Positions 26,375-34,187 of a stretch of DNA of 64,000 bases are shown piece by piece. The notes below the pieces were generated by a model. That model did no database searches. It had not been told where the DNA came from and was given only the letters and a program-made list of their open reading frames with translations. This DNA is from Methanobrevibacter sp. (GTDB lineage Archaea; Methanobacteriota; Methanobacteria; Methanobacteriales; Methanobacteriaceae): the NCBI GenBank assembly GCA_017652345.1, contig JAGCBE010000255.1, forward strand, positions 53,477 through 117,476. The letters run 5' to 3'. The translations under genes were made by a program, and so were the position numbers. The stretch's first letter is position 1. Every line of letters starts with the position of its first letter.

Positions 26375-27513
26375 TCCATTACAGTTAATTTAGAATTAGG
26401 AGAATCTCCAAGATATACATGTTCAAATGTTAAATTAATTAATCTAACAATTTGCCATGCTGCAGAATCTGGTTTCACGAAATGTGTTTGATTATTATAA
26501 ATATATTCAAATGCATCTCCGATACAATCCATATGATTTATAACCAAATTGTATTTTGCATTTTCAATATTACTCAAACAACATCTATCGATTGCTCGAT
26601 TTATCATGTCGATATCCAAAATTCCTGTTTTGAAGTTACCCTGAAATTCATTATTCTTATTTGCCTCAAAATGAGGATATTTTAAATAACTACTTTCTAT
26701 GGGCTCATATCCAGAACCATGTCTAGTTGTATAAGTTCTAGTACAAAGATAAATTTCAATATCGTTGTCCTCAGCAGGATTTATAATAGAACTACGAATA
26801 TTGCCAAGAGTATCAACAAATGGCATAATTTGCGCGGGTGTGATGTACGGTTTTAGTCCAAATCTTCCATCAAGTAATAAACCTTGAGAAGACTCCATAA
26901 TGATTACGTCATAATCGCAATCGTTTATTAAAGGTTGCTGTTTTACAAAAGTTAAATCTTCAATAAACTTATTTTCCAGTTCTTGATTCTGCTCAAAACC
27001 ATAAAATTCTCTTACTCTTTTCAGAGATTCAATGTTGTTTTCAGTAGAATCAAATAAAAATGGTCCACAATTAAAATCGCATAAGTTTCTACGCATTGTT
27101 TCCCAAACACCGCAACCACAAGTACCGTTTCTTAAAGAGTCTTCATTCTGACGATTTGCAATAACATCGTATGGTGTAATGATATTACAATTTTCAGATA
27201 CATAAAACTTTGGATTAAGTCCTTTACTTTTCAGAACATCGTATTCTACCCTTAGTGCAATCGGATCTACAAATGTATCTGTATCATCAAGAATTAATGT
27301 TGGAACCCCAAGTAATACACCAGATCCAAAAGATGCGCAAATGTGTGTATGACCATTACCCATTACAGTATGAGATGCTTGAGGTCCACTACAATATCTT
27401 ACAACTAAAGGACTTTTTCCTTCTTTAATTGCTTCTTTACATAAATATTGTACTGTTTTACCTTTCCCTTCATCTCCCCATTGTGTTCCAATAACATATT
27501 GTATTTTTCTCAT
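26371..27513 (-). CDS. Adenylosuccinate synthetase family enzyme (PurA/PurZ-like)
   Basis: 380 aa; bacterial PurA is about 430. The P-loop IGTQWGDEGKGKTVQYL retains the catalytic Asp of PurA in GDEGKG. The next block is SGPQASHTVMG where PurA has GGNNAGHT, and SSQGLLLDGRF near residue 200 replaces EGAQGxxLD. PurA makes adenylosuccinate from IMP; phage PurZ relatives use dGMP for 2-aminoadenine DNA. The retained Asp favours PurA-like chemistry; the divergent base pocket leaves substrate open. It sits near GuaB/GuaC- and dNTP diphosphohydrolase-like genes. Confidence 0.85.
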   Translation of the reverse strand: MRKIQYVIGTQWGDEGKGKTVQYLCKEAIKEGKSPLVVRYCSGPQASHTVMGNGHTHICASFGSGVLLGVPTLILDDTDTFVDPIALRVEYDVLKSKGLNPKFYVSENCNIITPYDVIANRQNEDSLRNGTCGCGVWETMRRNLCDFNCGPFLFDSTENNIESLKRVREFYGFEQNQELENKFIEDLTFVKQQPLINDCDYDVIIMESSQGLLLDGRFGLKPYITPAQIMPFVDTLGNIRSSIINPAEDNDIEIYLCTRTYTTRHGSGYEPIESSYLKYPHFEANKNNEFQGNFKTGILDIDMINRAIDRCCLSNIENAKYNLVINHMDCIGDAFEYIYNNQTHFVKPDSAAWQIVRLINLTFEHVYLGDSPNSKLTVME

Positions 27514-27743
27514 TTTCTAAAAAGTGGTTTGTTAAGCCATCCTGTACTACTAAGTAGATCTATTAAACAAATAATGGATACGATTATATTAACAGCTGGC
27601 CATAAAGAAACACTTATACAACCTAAAAATTGTCCAATTGTAATATTTTTCCAATTAATTACTCCGTTATATGACAAAGTACATTCTATCCAACAACATA
27701 ACATTGCTATTGGAATAAAGAGAAAGTATAAAATCCAAAACAT
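27510..27743 (-). CDS. Small membrane protein, 77 aa
   Basis: Two hydrophobic segments (MFWILYFLFIPIAMLCC and IIVSIICLIDLL), ending KPLFRK. Overlaps the PurA-like gene start by 4 bases. Downstream of the hairpin terminator at 27761-27793. Confidence 0.6.
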   Translation of the reverse strand: MFWILYFLFIPIAMLCCWIECTLSYNGVINWKNITIGQFLGCISVSLWPAVNIIVSIICLIDLLSSTGWLNKPLFRK

Positions 27744-27760
27744 AATTTAAAATAATTAAA

Positions 27761-27793
27761 TCAACTCCCGCTACTAAACTTCACGGGAGTTGA
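27761..27793 (-). terminator. Rho-independent terminator
   Basis: Inverted repeat TCAACTCCCG/CGGGAGTTGA with a 13-base loop, followed on the minus strand by TTTAATTATTTTAAATT. It separates the GuaB/AAA+ transcription unit from the PurA-like unit. Confidence 0.75.
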
Positions 27794-27929
27794 TAGGAAA
27801 TTTAGAGGACTAAAGTCCTCCGCGACCGCATAGCCATGTACACGGAATGCTGTCATCGCAGCCAAATGGAGTGGCGTCTCTGTTTTTTCTGCATTTCTCC
27901 ATTTTGCAGAATTATCAGGTTTTGAGCGT
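27794..27929 (-). other. Intergenic leader with small hairpin, no gene seen
   Basis: Contains GAGGAC-TAAA-GTCCTC (27805-27820, 6-bp stem) and GC-richer sequence than its surroundings. It may be a structured 3' UTR or small RNA. No ORF seen on either strand. Confidence 0.4.
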
Positions 27930-28112
27930 CTATAGGTAAATAGTATACCAGAGATTATTCTTCTCTAAGAATTCTTCAAGTGTTTGATTGGCTTCGTAAG
28001 GAAATACTAAACCAAGTTTTAAACAAAGTTTTCCTAGATAGATACAATACTGTCTAAATCGTTCGGTACCAAACGAATTTAGATAATTACAATGAATTTC
28101 AAATAATGACAT
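27930..28112 (-). CDS. Small unknown protein, 60 aa
   Basis: MSLFEIHCNYLNSFGTERFR; helical, with several Cys and Tyr. It overlaps the GuaB/GuaC-like TAA by one base. No family recognised. Confidence 0.55.
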   Translation of the reverse strand: MSLFEIHCNYLNSFGTERFRQYCIYLGKLCLKLGLVFPYEANQTLEEFLEKNNLWYTIYL

Positions 28113-29107
28113 TATTTGTTATTGATCTTATAACTGGCATTAGGGCTCATAACTTGACAGATTGCTTTTTCTCTAAATTCTTTGAGAGAACGAGAATCGC
28201 AATAAGACATTGCAGAACGCAAATAAGAATTAAAGTTATCTACCCATCCTTCAAGAGTATATTCTTTTTGTAATTCCAGAGTTCTACCTTCTGCAGTTTT
28301 AAGTTTTGAGTTACCCATATCTTTTTGAGCAGACTTGGTTGACATTCCTCTATAAATGAATTTGTCACCAATTTGATCTAAATCTGCATGTTTTGTTGCT
28401 TTTGCAAACAACATTCCACACATTACATAGTCTGCACCAAGAGCTAAACATTTATTGATATCTGAGTAATTGTCCATTCCGCCATCTGCAACAATCTTGC
28501 AATGACTATGATATCTATACTTTAAGTTAGAAATATCACTAATTAACGATGCGTATGGATAACTTACACCCAGTTGTTTACTTGTTAAACATCCAGCTCC
28601 ATCACCAATTCCAACACGAAGAAAATCAAAGCCTGCCATATCATATAAAAGATATGCTGCAGGATGTCCAATATTTCCACCCATAAGAGTTAAGGTTGAA
28701 CCAAAGAATTCTTTGAGTTTCTTTCCAACTTCGATTTCTTCCAACATTGTACCATTGGCGATATCAAGTAAAATAAATTGTTTTGTAGGATAGTTTTTAC
28801 TACGATCAATTAAAGACAATGCTTCATCCAATCCAAATGCGCAAAAACAAGTTCCCATTAGTACAGTTCTTAAATCAAAAGAGACTGTTCTTGGAATTAC
28901 ACAAGATATTTTATTATGATGATACTCTATCCAGTTATCTGTCGTAACAACTGAATCCATTGGTGCTGCAATCAAGGGATAGAAGTCTTCTTGTCCTTCT
29001 ATCCCCTTTCTAAACGGATTGCATTCACTTCTAGATTTAATATCGGTTGATACTGCTGGAATGATAGTTATATCATTCAGCGAGTAAAGAGGTTTTTCTA
29101 CTAGCAT
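28112..29107 (-). CDS. IMP dehydrogenase / GMP reductase family enzyme
   Basis: 331 aa TIM barrel without CBS domains. Family features: N-terminal LNDITIIPAVS, PLIAAPMDSVV, VGIGDGAGCLTSKQ near residue 170 (the catalytic Cys loop, usually GPGSxCTTR), IVADGGMDNYSDI and DYVMCGMLFA phosphate site. Length and lack of CBS resemble GMP reductase; IMP dehydrogenase activity is also possible. It interconverts IMP/XMP/GMP pools and may feed the PurA-like enzyme encoded next door. TGG used for Trp. Confidence 0.85.
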   Translation of the reverse strand: MLVEKPLYSLNDITIIPAVSTDIKSRSECNPFRKGIEGQEDFYPLIAAPMDSVVTTDNWIEYHHNKISCVIPRTVSFDLRTVLMGTCFCAFGLDEALSLIDRSKNYPTKQFILLDIANGTMLEEIEVGKKLKEFFGSTLTLMGGNIGHPAAYLLYDMAGFDFLRVGIGDGAGCLTSKQLGVSYPYASLISDISNLKYRYHSHCKIVADGGMDNYSDINKCLALGADYVMCGMLFAKATKHADLDQIGDKFIYRGMSTKSAQKDMGNSKLKTAEGRTLELQKEYTLEGWVDNFNSYLRSAMSYCDSRSLKEFREKAICQVMSPNASYKINNK

Positions 29108-30303
29108 TACAGAACGTAACCTAAAGTACCGGGATCCTTATACAGTGAAGGCTTTGCGGTAGGGTTCTCAATAAAGTAGAAATTGAAACGAGACATATAT
29201 TTGGTAACAACTACTCTCTTTTCAAGATCTATCTTAACAACGGTCTCACCGTTAAATCTGTCTTTGCCAATACGAAGCTTGTTCCAAGACTTATCCTGAT
29301 TGTAAACAGATTCATAATCAAAATAAGCTTCACGACGAATACTCTCGTAATAATCGTTCTTAAGCTTCTCACGCTCCTCATCAGAACTTGCAGCCTCTAA
29401 TGCAGAACGGAACTTCTGATCAAGCTCATAGCGTCCCTTATAAGATGCGAGCTCTTTGATGAACGTATTAACATCATAATGATGTTCCATGAGATCACTC
29501 TCATCGATTTCACCACAAATGGTGTAATAAGTATAGTGAGCGTTTTCAACGTTAAACGAATTCTTAAACTTTAAGAACTCATCGATACCGTGAATGTTAA
29601 CCTCTTCAACAATAGCCTTAAGGATATCAATTGTAGAAATTGTAAGAGAATCGACATAATCGATAAGTTCGTCTTTACAACTCTGATCCTTAAGTTCATC
29701 ATTAAGAAATTCTTCAACAATCTCCTGCTCGAGATTGCCAAACTCTCTGACATAACGAATTCGTGAAGGACGACTCATTAAGTTAGGATTAATTGCAAGA
29801 TCATTTGTCGTTAACAAAAAGATCTTTCTAAATTCGGAGTTATAAACTCCATCCATAATCTGAAGAATTGAGCAGTCACCTTCAGAAAATTGTTTTTCGA
29901 ATTCATCGAAGAAGAAGATGCAATCGAAATTAAATGAGGAAAGATACGAAATCAATCCTGGATTGTGCTCTCCCATTGACTTAACTAGTACAATAGGAAG
30001 ATCTAATTCGTTTGCAAGAATTTTAGCAGTAACCGTTTTACCGGTACCACGAACTCCATTGAATAATACACCAAGATTACCATGAGTTTCAGAATAGGTT
30101 TTCTTGATGTGATCAATAAAGTTTCTCTGGAGATGATATACTTTGTAATCAAAGACAAACTTGTCTCCAGTTTTAATGAGATGCCATCCTGATAAATCCA
30201 ATCCAACCTCATAGATTCCACCAGTAAGCTTCTCAAGATTTCGAACATCGCCTTCTACACGATGATAAATAGATCCTGATTGGACCCAACTAACACGTGC
30301 CAT
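29107..30303 (-). CDS. AAA+ ATPase
   Basis: 398 aa. Walker A GVRGTGKTV near residue 85, Walker B CIFFFDEFEK near 130, sensor 1 LLTTNDLA and LMSRPSRIRY near 175. N-terminal 75 residues are beta-rich. Highly regular codon use suggests good expression. Similar in style to the AAA+ proteins at 16796 and 44815; a remodelling or protease-partner role is inferred. TGG used for Trp. Overlaps the GuaB/GuaC-like gene by one base. Confidence 0.8.
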   Translation of the reverse strand: MARVSWVQSGSIYHRVEGDVRNLEKLTGGIYEVGLDLSGWHLIKTGDKFVFDYKVYHLQRNFIDHIKKTYSETHGNLGVLFNGVRGTGKTVTAKILANELDLPIVLVKSMGEHNPGLISYLSSFNFDCIFFFDEFEKQFSEGDCSILQIMDGVYNSEFRKIFLLTTNDLAINPNLMSRPSRIRYVREFGNLEQEIVEEFLNDELKDQSCKDELIDYVDSLTISTIDILKAIVEEVNIHGIDEFLKFKNSFNVENAHYTYYTICGEIDESDLMEHHYDVNTFIKELASYKGRYELDQKFRSALEAASSDEEREKLKNDYYESIRREAYFDYESVYNQDKSWNKLRIGKDRFNGETVVKIDLEKRVVVTKYMSRFNFYFIENPTAKPSLYKDPGTLGYVL

Positions 30304-30343
30304 AATCTATATTCTAAAAGTTATTAATTTATTAAATGATTTG

Positions 30344-30420
30344 TAACGAAGGAGGGATTCGAACCCTCAGGACTTTCCGCCGAGAACATAGAAAGATGTC
30401 TGCCTTTGCATCACTTCGTT
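30344..30420 (-). tRNA. tRNA-like element with enlarged anticodon loop
   Basis: 77 nt: acceptor AACGAAG/CTTCGTT, D stem GATG/CATC, T arm GAGGG-TTCGAAT-CCCTC and A73 are good. Between D and T arms the only 5-bp stem is CTTTC/GAAAG around a 13-base loop, instead of 7. The anticodon cannot be assigned. It may be degenerate or need an unusual maturation. Confidence 0.5.
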
Positions 30421-30424
30421 ATTT

Positions 30425-30500
30425 TGGTGGGCCGCATAAGAATCGAACTTATTACCTCAAAAACCAAAATTTTGTGTTCTACCAAATAAACTAGCGGCCC
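30425..30500 (-). tRNA. tRNA-Gln-like (anticodon UUG by position)
   Basis: Acceptor GGGCCGC/GCGGCCC, D stem GTTT/GAAC, anticodon stem CAAAA/TTTTG with loop TTTTGGT, T stem TAAG/CTTA type, A73 and CCA encoded. Standard counting gives UUG; if the reading shifts by one it would be UGG (Pro), but a Pro(UGG) tRNA exists at 51818. A second Gln(UUG) is at 24569. Confidence 0.7.
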
Positions 30501-30536
30501 TGGGAACAATATCATATCCATCAAAATGTTCCCCAG
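30500..30536 (-). other. Hairpin adjoining tRNA 5' end
   Basis: CTGGGAACA...TGTTCCCCAG, 7 or more base pairs, reaching the first base of the tRNA at 30425-30500. Like other tRNA spacers here it has no U-tract. Confidence 0.5.
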
Positions 30537-30543
30537 TACTTTT

Positions 30544-30717
30544 GTAAAATATCTTCAGTGGTTTTAAACTAAAGCTATGTTATTGCGTTATAACGATCTC
30601 CCATGCTAACCACTACATCACTCCCCCATATAAATAAAAATTGGAGGGGGAGACGGGATTCGAACCCGCGATTAGGAGATTTATCATGATGTAATAAATT
30701 CCCCACTGATATTTTAC
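30544..30717 (-). repeat. Inverted repeat flanking the permuted tRNA
   Basis: GTAAAATATCTTCAGTGG at 30544-30561 and CCACTGATATTTTAC at 30703-30717 are complementary: 15 bp with a 3-base bulge. In RNA this helix would close the precursor outside the anticodon stem, bringing the two ends of the permuted tRNA together, as a splicing substrate would need. Confidence 0.65.
30597..30679 (-). tRNA. Circularly permuted tRNA (3' half precedes 5' half)
   Basis: On the minus strand the 3' half comes first: TCTCC-TAATC-GCGGG-TTCGAAT-CCCGT-CTCCCCC-T-CCA (30679 to 30642). After a 14-base AT-rich spacer comes the 5' half: GGGGGAG-TG-ATGT-AGTGGTTA-GCAT-G-GGAGA (30627 to 30597). Acceptor GGGGGAG/CTCCCCC (7/7) and anticodon stem GGAGA/TCTCC (5/5) pair only across the two halves. 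Flanks 30544-30561 and 30703-30717 pair too. Neither half has another partner nearby. U73 suggests Gly or Cys; the anticodon is unknown because the loop depends on how the ends are joined. Confidence 0.7.
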
Positions 30718-30827
30718 GTTGACACTAAAACTAAAGCTTTTGACCCAATGCTAAATCTAATTATCTCGGATTTGTCATGCTGAATCTTAAGCTAAAGCTT
30801 TGGTCAATATATTTTTTATTTAATTAT

Positions 30828-32042
30828 TTACTCTACAGAAAGAGTTAAAATGGCGCTTCTATCTGTTTCTACGTTTCCAGTAGCATCCATTTTTGTGTTA
30901 ACAGTAATTCTGTCAGCGTTAATTCCATATTCGCTAACAAGAACATTCTTAACAACGTTGGCACGATTCTGAGCAAGAGCAAAATTGCGCTGTTCAGTTC
31001 CAGTCTTTGTATCTGCAGAACCTACGATCTGAATTAAAGTATCATTATCGAGACTTTCTGCAAACAGTCCGACCTTCTGTCTTTCAACAGTGGAAAGTGC
31101 ACAACTACCAATAGGGAATGTGATTACAGTACTACCAACAAGTACTCGAGTATCACCCTTAATCATAACCTCTTTAGTTACAGGAACTTCTTTAACAACT
31201 TCCTTAACTTCTACAGGACGATTCTTAAGAGCATCTCTCTCAGCTACAACTGCATCATAATCAGCACGAGTAACTTCGTAAGGACAAAGAACAAAATTAT
31301 GAGAATTCTTATTCTTTGAACCAAACTTATAAGTTACACCAACCTGAACGTTTGCACGAGCATCACTCATGAAACGAGGAAGAGACTGATACTGAGTCTT
31401 AGTATACTTATTGAACCACATTACACCAGGACGAACGTTAATTTGCCATGCACGAGCTTTACCAAGATTAATATTAAGCTCAGCACCAGCATTATAAACT
31501 ACATAATCCTTATCAGTAGGGATTATATCGTCCGTATAAGGGTTGGTTCCAGATACAACGGGGAATTCCTCTCCCATTGCTGACGGCCTAGATGTATAAG
31601 TCTGAGTAGAACTATTAATGTAATCGTGTCCCCAACCCATTCCAAGAACGCCAACTACTTCTACTCTACGGGGCTGACCCTTATAACCTCCAAACCAGTT
31701 GGAGAAGTTGAGTTTACCATTTGCAAGAACTGCACTCTCATCAATAAATGTCTGAGATGTAGTTGTATTATAAAATGCTAGTCCTTCAACGGAGAAACCA
31801 ACCACAGGTGTTACATACTTGCCAAATTCCAATCCAGCAAAAGGACGAACACCATTTGCTACACCCTTAGCTCCATCCCAGAAGAAAGGAGTGGGAACCT
31901 GATTAAAATGACCTGTAGTAACACCTCCACCTACAAGGGTAACATAGGTGTTTTCAAAAAGACGACTGCTTTCAACAGTCTGTGCACCTGCTAATGTAAT
32001 CATTAACAAAGATGCAACAATAAAACTAATAAATTTCCTCAT
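30828..32042 (-). CDS. OmpA-family outer membrane protein
   Basis: 404 aa. Signal peptide residues 1-20 (MRKFISFIVASLLMITLAGA). Residues 25-240 alternate like an 8-strand OmpA beta-barrel (YVTLVGGGVTTGHF, then VRPFAGLEFGKYVTP). Residues 255-285 form a short helical linker, and residues 295-404 are an OmpA/MotB peptidoglycan-binding domain (VGSADTKTGTEQRNFALAQN). It resembles Bacteroidetes host OmpA proteins. On a phage it could alter the surface receptor or block superinfection; that is inference. TGG used for Trp. Confidence 0.9.
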   Translation of the reverse strand: MRKFISFIVASLLMITLAGAQTVESSRLFENTYVTLVGGGVTTGHFNQVPTPFFWDGAKGVANGVRPFAGLEFGKYVTPVVGFSVEGLAFYNTTTSQTFIDESAVLANGKLNFSNWFGGYKGQPRRVEVVGVLGMGWGHDYINSSTQTYTSRPSAMGEEFPVVSGTNPYTDDIIPTDKDYVVYNAGAELNINLGKARAWQINVRPGVMWFNKYTKTQYQSLPRFMSDARANVQVGVTYKFGSKNKNSHNFVLCPYEVTRADYDAVVAERDALKNRPVEVKEVVKEVPVTKEVMIKGDTRVLVGSTVITFPIGSCALSTVERQKVGLFAESLDNDTLIQIVGSADTKTGTEQRNFALAQNRANVVKNVLVSEYGINADRITVNTKMDATGNVETDRSAILTLSVE

Positions 32043-32068
32043 AATTAAAATTAAAGATCCATCGCTTA

Positions 32069-32866
32069 TTAACCCTTATAAAGGTAGTTAACAAGTTCAT
32101 CTACATTGAGATTCGGCTTTTCAACTGCAACGTCATTTACAACCTTGAGTGCTTCAATGACAGCAGCAAGAAGCTGAGAACGTCTACGAAGAAGTTCTGC
32201 TCTCTGACGCTGAGTCCATTCGCCAGTAAAAGTCTGCTGAGTATAATCACCAGTCTCTACAGTCTTGCTCTTAACTGAAGTCTTAGCCAAATAATTTGCT
32301 GGAAGATGTGCGGGATCTAAATTAGGATCCTTTAAAATAACTTCCTCTTTCTCTGTTGTACGAGTAACGCCCTTAATAAGAGCGGTTTCGAAAACTTTTC
32401 GACCAGCATATTCCGGATCAGTAGTAGGAGTCCAAACTTCGGAATCACTTCTTACAGGAATATTAACGAAAACAGACTCAAGATCCTTATTAGTAAGGAT
32501 GCTCTTAAGACGCATTAACTCAAGTGCAGTAAGCTGACCGAAAGACTTACCATCAACAATGAGCTCCACACGATTTGCTCCAGCGGAATTAGTGGCTTCC
32601 ACTTTAAATACGTCGTTAAGCCAAGTCTTAAACTGTTCGTTAAACCAGTCAAATTTTTCATCTACAGTTGTAGCGACAACAGATGTACCCATCTTAGACG
32701 GGTCCTCAAAATAACCATCACGAGGAACAAAGGTCTTCTTATAACCTCTAAACATTCCTTGCTTAGTCTTGAAAAAGTTTGCATAATCTGCAAACAATCT
32801 TGCAATACTTGCACTGCCATGTTCTAGCTTTGCAAGTAATGTGTTCATCTTTAAAAGCTCTTTCAT
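32069..32866 (-). CDS. Unknown protein, 265 aa
   Basis: Helical ends and a mixed middle (ELIVDGKSFGQLTALELMRL, then GEWTQRQRAELLRRRSQLL). No family recognised; not membrane-bound. Codon use similar to the OmpA and AAA+ genes, suggesting good expression. TGG used for Trp. Confidence 0.75.
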   Translation of the reverse strand: MKELLKMNTLLAKLEHGSASIARLFADYANFFKTKQGMFRGYKKTFVPRDGYFEDPSKMGTSVVATTVDEKFDWFNEQFKTWLNDVFKVEATNSAGANRVELIVDGKSFGQLTALELMRLKSILTNKDLESVFVNIPVRSDSEVWTPTTDPEYAGRKVFETALIKGVTRTTEKEEVILKDPNLDPAHLPANYLAKTSVKSKTVETGDYTQQTFTGEWTQRQRAELLRRRSQLLAAVIEALKVVNDVAVEKPNLNVDELVNYLYKG

Positions 32867-32867
32867 A

Positions 32868-33368
32868 TTATTCTGTAAATAAATTTAAAATTCTATCTTT
32901 TGCTAAATCTCAATTGTGAATATATCCATTTTCATCAACATCGATATAAAAGTAGTCACCATATCCATCATCCTCTAATGCTAAAAAATCAGGAACATAA
33001 TAAGTTCCATTCTTAATTGAATCTCAAACAACTTCTCAATCTTTATCTAATATTTGATAAAGTCCATCATCACAGACTTTAAAATTAGTTTGAATACAAT
33101 ATCCTTTTGGTCAATCTTTTATTTGACCGGTATCAATATCGATTGTAAAATGTCAATAATCACTCAATCCATATCCAATATCTTCTTTATACACAAAAGG
33201 AATGTGAGTCTTAAACTCATTACTTATTTCTTCTGTATCGTCTTCTGCTTTAACTCACGTTTTTCCTCCATCTTCAGAATATTGACAATCATTTCAATAT
33301 CTTACTCCAGCAGATACTTTAACCTTTTTGAGGATAACGTCCTTCTCTACTAAGATTTTAGCAATCAT
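32868..33368 (-). CDS. Unknown protein, 166 aa, Trp encoded only by TGA (about eight)
   Basis: Complete frame only with UGA=Trp; TGAs occur about every 20 codons (VRYWND, KTWVKA, DYWHFT, KDWPKG, KDWEVVWDS, HNWDLA) and no TGG Trp is present. Beta-rich; contains QYSEDGGKTW, a BNR/Asp-box-like turn, so a beta-propeller-type repeat is possible. Sits between TGG-only genes, a sharp contrast. Confidence 0.7.
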
Positions 33369-33398
33369 TATTATAATTTTAATTTTAATTAACTTTCT

Positions 33399-33644
33399 CT
33401 ATTGTCCCATTTCATGCGGTTTGCGCCAATCATCTGCATGATCTGCTTCATATTGCCAACCATAATTAGAAATACGTTTTTCAAGTTTTTCAATTTCTTT
33501 TTTGAATATACTTTCTGTACATTTTGCTCCAGCTTTAAAAGCATCACGAACTATTTTAATGATATCTGGCTCATTGGGATAAGCATCATCGGGACAATAT
33601 TCTATTGATGCTTGTTCAATCTTTTCCTCATAATTTTTATTCAT
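33399..33644 (-). CDS. Small unknown protein, 81 aa
   Basis: Start taken at MNKNYEEKIEQASIEY. Helical; residues 45-60 (SIFKKEIEKLEKRIS) look coiled coil. Resembles small Bacteroides accessory proteins of the 34-41 kb cassette. Ends TAG. Confidence 0.6.
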   Translation of the reverse strand: MNKNYEEKIEQASIEYCPDDAYPNEPDIIKIVRDAFKAGAKCTESIFKKEIEKLEKRISNYGWQYEADHADDWRKPHEMGQ

Positions 33645-33659
33645 GTAGAGCAATTTTAA

Positions 33660-33962
33660 TTAAAACGTATTTATTCTTAAAAAATCAAGCTGTTTTTCAT
33701 TTAACCAATATTCAGGTTTAAGTGGTTTAAATGAAAGTACCATCCTTGAATATGGTATATCACAAATTGATTCCCAAGTTTCACGAAGAATCATCAAATT
33801 CTTCTGTGCTTCAGAATCATATTCATTATCAGGAATAGAATCTATATAATTTTTACATATTTCGTAACCTCTTCTATTTAAATATCTAACAAAATTAAAT
33901 ACAAGAATATTACGTATCATTAAATAGATTCCAATTATCAAACATATAAATATGATAATCAT
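33660..33962 (-). CDS. Small membrane protein, 100 aa
   Basis: N-terminal transmembrane segment MIIIFICLIIGIYLMI, then a soluble helical domain of about 75 residues. No family recognised. Confidence 0.65.
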   Translation of the reverse strand: MIIIFICLIIGIYLMIRNILVFNFVRYLNRRGYEICKNYIDSIPDNEYDSEAQKNLMILRETWESICDIPYSRMVLSFKPLKPEYWLNEKQLDFLRINTF

Positions 33963-33983
33963 ATTAAATTAAATTTCTATATC

Positions 33984-34187
33984 TTATTCTTTCTCTACTT
34001 TGACCCACGACTCTTCTCTAACTTTTTCATTGGTTGTCGTAGTGGTTACAGTATAAGACACTGTTATAGGTTCTCAATCTGGACAGTTGGCGTAGTAACA
34101 ATACTGATGACATTTAGCACAACCACTTATCCCTTGATTAACAAACGAATAAAAGTGTTTACAATATTGCATTCGTTGCTCTGTCAT
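33984..34187 (-). CDS. Small Cys-rich protein, 67 aa, one in-frame TGA
   Basis: Cys/His pattern C-KHF, GCAKCHQYCYYANC suggests a zinc-binding knuckle. TGA gives CPDWEP; a second Trp is TGG. Ends TAA. Overlaps the next gene end by 29 bases. Confidence 0.6.

Noticed and set aside
26371..27513. Firm call of PurZ (2-aminoadenine pathway)
   Set aside because: The P-loop keeps GDEGKG with the PurA catalytic Asp and no DatZ-like HD hydrolase was found in the window; kept as a hypothesis only.
30501..30827. Permuted intron-exon (group I) origin of the permuted tRNA
   Set aside because: No R or S core elements (GAGACTAT..., AAGATAxAGTCC) are found in the flanks, and the flank helix is a simple inverted repeat. 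The idea is kept only as an alternative.
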